Shown here piece by piece: positions 22,901 through 24,726 of a stretch of DNA of 24,726 nucleotides; the first letter of the stretch is position 1; each line of letters starts with the position of its first letter. Below the pieces are notes generated by a model. It saw only the letters and a program-made list of their open reading frames with translations, was not told where the DNA came from and searched no databases. The stretch is from JADKFD01 sp050250665. Its GTDB lineage: Bacteria; Pseudomonadota; Gammaproteobacteria; Xanthomonadales; SZUA-5. Both the position numbers and the translations under genes were made by a program. The stretch is from the NCBI GenBank assembly GCA_050250665.1, contig JBFWOF010000072.1:1-24726 (forward strand), written 5' to 3'.

Positions 22901-24726
22901 GTGGCCGAAATCACCAAATGGGTCCGGGAGATCATGGATGGCATTGAAAAGCTGTCCGAGGCCGATCTGGCTGAGCTGGGTGTCAAGGCCATCAACGAGA
23001 TCGCCTGTTCCTATTCGCCCCCTTGCCTGCCGGGGCTCAGTGCCAGCAGTTTCGGATTAGGCTCGGGCTCCGGTGACGATGATCGCGGCGCCGGCCTGCC
23101 GGCCGTTGGCAATCCGGTGGCCGTCGGAACCGGCGCCAAGTGGCAGCATGAGCTCGATTTCGAGGCCACCGGGCCGTTCCCGATCCGTTTCTCCCGCACC
23201 TACAACTCTGCCGCACCGCGCACGGCGGGATTTGTCGGTGCGAAATGGACTGCCAGCTATTTCCAGTCGGTGCGCACTGCACCCAACGCCAACGGTCAGC
23301 AAGGCACCAGGCCGGATTCGGTGCTGATCTCCAGACCCGAAGGCGGCTGGTATCAGTTTGATTGGCGCAATGGCGCCTACGTGACCGAGGGCAATCTCCC
23401 GGGCAAGGTGCAGCGCCTGGTAACGGCAGGCGCTACCTCAGGCTGGATCTACATCTCAGCACAGGACGAAGTGGAACGATACGATGCCCAGGGCCGCCTG
23501 ACGTCCATCAGCAACCGCAGCGGCATCACCCACACCATCAGTTACGACACGCTTTTCAGGCCTCGGCAGGTCACCGATAGCTACGGTCGCACCCTGACCT
23601 TCGCCTACGATCCGGCCAGCGGTTACCTGCAGTCGATCACCGATCCGATGCAACGCGTCACCAGCTACAGCCACGATGAATCAGGCAACCTGACCGGCGT
23701 CAGCTACCCGGATACGCGCACACGCACCTATCACTACGAAGACATCGGCAACCTGTACGGCCTCACCGGAATCACCGACGAACGCGGCATTCGCGTCTCC
23801 ACCTGGGTTTACGATCATGAGGGGCGGGTTAAGCGTTATTTCCGCGATGGAGGGGTAGATCGTTACGAGTTCAGTTATCAGGGCGATCGCACCACGGTGC
23901 TCGACCCGCTCGGCACCACGCGCACCTATGAATATCAGCGCATCAACGACCGACCCTACCTCAAGGTGGTCACCGAGCCGTGTTCCTCCTGTTCGGCAGG
24001 CACCACGGCCGAAATCACCTACGATGCCCGCGGCCTGATCGTCTCCCGCAAGGACTTCCGCGGCACCGAGATGGTCTACCAGCGTGACAACCGCGCGCTG
24101 ATCATCTCCATGACCGAAGCCCTCAACACGCCGGTCGCGCGCACCACGACGACGACGTGGGAGTCCAACTGGCATCTGCCACGCCAACGCCGTGAGCCCA
24201 TCGTCGGTGGGGTGCGCGTCATCGACTTCACCTACGACGCCGAAGGCAATGTCGAAACCCGCACCGTCACCGCGGGCGGCGAGTCGCGGGTGTGGGCCTA
24301 CACCTACAACTCTGACGGTCAGATGCTCACCGAAGACGGTCCGCGCACCGACGTCAACGATGTCATCACCTACACCTACGACACCGCTGGCAACCTCGAA
24401 ACCCGCACCGATGCGGTAGGCCTTGTCTGGCGCTACACGCAGTACGACGCCGACGGCCAGCTGCGCAGGATGGAGGACCCCAATGGCCTGGTCACCACCT
24501 ACACCTACGATCTGCGCCAGCGCCTCACCGAAGTCAACGAAGACGGCGAGATCACCGTTTACGGCTATGACGAGGCCGGCAATCTGCGCCGCATCACGCT
24601 GCCCGATGGCAGTTTCGTCGAATACACCTGGGATGGTGCCGAGCGCATCGAGAAGGTCGAAGACAATCTCGGTCATTCGATCGTCTATGGCCTGGATGGC
24701 CTCGGTAATCGCACCCAGGAAGACAC
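19901..24726 (+). CDS. RHS/YD-repeat protein with degenerate transglutaminase-like domain (3' end outside window)
   Basis: The frame from ATG 19901 has no stop through the window end (1608 codons). AAGG upstream and the ATGA overlap with the previous gene favour this start; ATG 20153 would give a compact signal peptide (LALAGILIVGAW...RAMA). About 120-330 is a helical, charged region. About 325-475 is a transglutaminase-like domain: IRNWVYDHIEF (338), GNAFDIA (367), ALLRSAGTPARYV, EHVWIEAYV (His440) and WVPLD (Asp467). Ala369 stands where the catalytic Cys belongs. A strongly hydrophobic segment lies at 931-1003. DUF6531-like residues start near 1063 (VGNPVAVGTG, FSRTYNS), followed by YD repeats (FTYDAEGN, YTYDTAGN, YGYDEAGN). 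RHS proteins form beta-cocoons that often carry a C-terminal toxin; that part is not visible. No immunity gene can be seen. Confidence 0.9.
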   Translation, partial: MKSLNRYTSTFRQRLHAFVGHVARAAGYVTSAAGAQSDAGATSRSDQPTCGSGFSRDALAHALPGKPTRRPFPSPDKLHPLHSFMLSLALAGILIVGAWQPTRAMAVDLPGDREALISAHKLMQRDASIKAISEHLETIAAELRRIQPVGSAAPNAADVARGTGESAPLNIGDRVLASVDQLGDFEVQMAAQWREEAADMSEQGIPDEVVRRHLGLIDEVNQRAAEFRELTGALRNQTAQRSLTGTSSTLVSLSDWFSKLNTARGYQAIAADQLPLQFAKADTTPAPGATLAAAADKAGEKAFTDPPTPADLAETIDIQFTPEIQALAQSLGNDPITIRNWVYDHIEFMPTFGSIQGADLTLLNRRGNAFDIASLTLALLRSAGTPARYVRSVIEIPVAQVQNWLDAPTPEMALDLMQKGGIPSAAVMQGGRIQAIRFEHVWIEAYVDFIPSRGAINRVPDQWVPLDVAFKQFDYDAALPWRQDAVQPRLAAVQQFVQPLQIDASKGVRGFDFDQLDVANKALASNLTNQYNAGNPSLQGEDLYDQRSVRPIDSLILEGSLPFPLRSSTVSRYSELPASARQTVRMRFYSNQTSLNLDNPSEEISLPLARIGTRKLAIDYDPATAADAQTLAQYAESRAPSMPIGQINVRTLLRLGAEQLIDAGVGRMGALQYWKADIRDAFGNVTSTEPYRIASGSAVVFGFDLAGIKADRTEREAAPLPEGPAMYDIKDALYLGSLTFWMLHDHLDDQIARSGGGRALRLPSVGAFSQPYQVSYFFGIPRTGFVKGRYTDVKAVRAALNLPNADDYIQAAIRIGSAGSVAEGASWAILSGTWKSGLGLTASTILKRTIDEGQRLFQINNDNLFSALAQMQLSVDAENEIRQAVQAGNIVVAPEREIQYRDWHGSGYVIFNPNTGASVQRVEGGLAGGIEWGCVAVALALKVLCDSKILALAQKFLLNLGAQLVERMGLGAILAAMVPGVAIGLAIINAVYIAISIAQAVAEITKWVREIMDGIEKLSEADLAELGVKAINEIACSYSPPCLPGLSASSFGLGSGSGDDDRGAGLPAVGNPVAVGTGAKWQHELDFEATGPFPIRFSRTYNSAAPRTAGFVGAKWTASYFQSVRTAPNANGQQGTRPDSVLISRPEGGWYQFDWRNGAYVTEGNLPGKVQRLVTAGATSGWIYISAQDEVERYDAQGRLTSISNRSGITHTISYDTLFRPRQVTDSYGRTLTFAYDPASGYLQSITDPMQRVTSYSHDESGNLTGVSYPDTRTRTYHYEDIGNLYGLTGITDERGIRVSTWVYDHEGRVKRYFRDGGVDRYEFSYQGDRTTVLDPLGTTRTYEYQRINDRPYLKVVTEPCSSCSAGTTAEITYDARGLIVSRKDFRGTEMVYQRDNRALIISMTEALNTPVARTTTTTWESNWHLPRQRREPIVGGVRVIDFTYDAEGNVETRTVTAGGESRVWAYTYNSDGQMLTEDGPRTDVNDVITYTYDTAGNLETRTDAVGLVWRYTQYDADGQLRRMEDPNGLVTTYTYDLRQRLTEVNEDGEITVYGYDEAGNLRRITLPDGSFVEYTWDGAERIEKVEDNLGHSIVYGLDGLGNRTQED
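19960..19988. repeat. Long palindromic REP-like hairpin inside the RHS leader
   Basis: TCACGT-T-GCCCGC at 19960-19972 and GCGGGC-T-ACGTGA at 19976-19988 form a 12-bp stem with a single T-T mismatch around the loop GCA. It lies within codons 20-30 of the RHS frame. It is first in a cluster of three repeat elements between 19960 and 20072. Confidence 0.8.
20014..20039. repeat. REP-like element, diverged copy
   Basis: TGCGGGAGCGACCTCGCGCA and the following GCGACC resemble the next element (TGTGGGAGCGGCTTC...). They also resemble the core of the array at 1-314 (TAGGAGCGCCCTCGCGGCGC). The palindrome is imperfect here. Confidence 0.6.
20048..20072. repeat. REP-like element of the GTGGGAGCGGCTTCAGCCGCGA type
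   Basis: TGTGGGAGCGGCTTCAGCCG continues with CGATG. The core GCGGCT-TC-AGCCGC is a perfect hairpin. Elements of this type are frequent between genes in Pseudomonas and Lysobacterales genomes (from memory). In the RHS frame it is translated as CGSGFSRDA, a string that does not look like native protein. Confidence 0.75.

Noticed and set aside
23681..24676. Minus-strand open frame (331 codons)
   Set aside because: It is antisense to clear YD repeats of the RHS gene.

Overview
The window looks like chromosomal DNA of a GC-rich gammaproteobacterium, most likely of the order Lysobacterales (Xanthomonadales). The clues are indirect: short GGAGCG...CGCGAC palindromic repeats of the kind common in that group, a secreted protein ending in a Phe-Gln-Ser-Gly-Phe-Glu tail, and very large surface proteins made of repeated domains. 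No taxonomic marker gene is present, so this is an inference.

Positions 1-1137 are non-coding or decayed. A tandem array of 42-bp units, arranged mostly as 84-bp A-B pairs, fills 1 to about 314. A complete tRNA-Phe(GAA) gene lies at 580-655 with a plausible promoter and a possible terminator hairpin. On the minus strand beyond it, 697-933 holds the remains of an XRE/HigA-like helix-turn-helix antitoxin gene, broken by an in-frame TGA. No convincing promoter is visible before the first large gene.

From 1138 to the right edge the plus strand is almost entirely coding: four very large genes in one apparent operon, with a 3-base gap and then two ATGA overlaps. (1) A 1463-residue exported protein has a right-handed beta-helix N-terminus and twelve Ig-like modules of two alternating kinds. 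(2) A 2101-residue exported protein has a beta-helix, Ig-like domains, 17 tandem cadherin-like repeats and a GFE-type C-terminal tail. (3) A 2689-residue protein combines an alpha/alpha-toroid domain, four carboxypeptidase-regulatory-like domains, CARDB-like domains, an FG-GAP/VCBS beta-propeller, eight Calx-beta-like repeats and an IPTL-CTERM-like anchor. (4) The start (1608 codons) of an RHS/YD-repeat protein has a transglutaminase-like domain lacking the catalytic cysteine; it runs off the right edge, so its C-terminus, where RHS proteins often carry a toxin, is not visible.

Together the genes suggest a module for building the cell surface: calcium-dependent adhesive stalks, a membrane-anchored giant protein and an RHS shell protein, probably exported by Sec. 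The RHS leader is interrupted by a cluster of palindromic repeats related to the array at the left edge. The system as a whole is not one I can name. The most novel-looking parts are the alternating two-type modules of gene 1, the domain mix of gene 3, and the repeat cluster inside the leader of gene 4.
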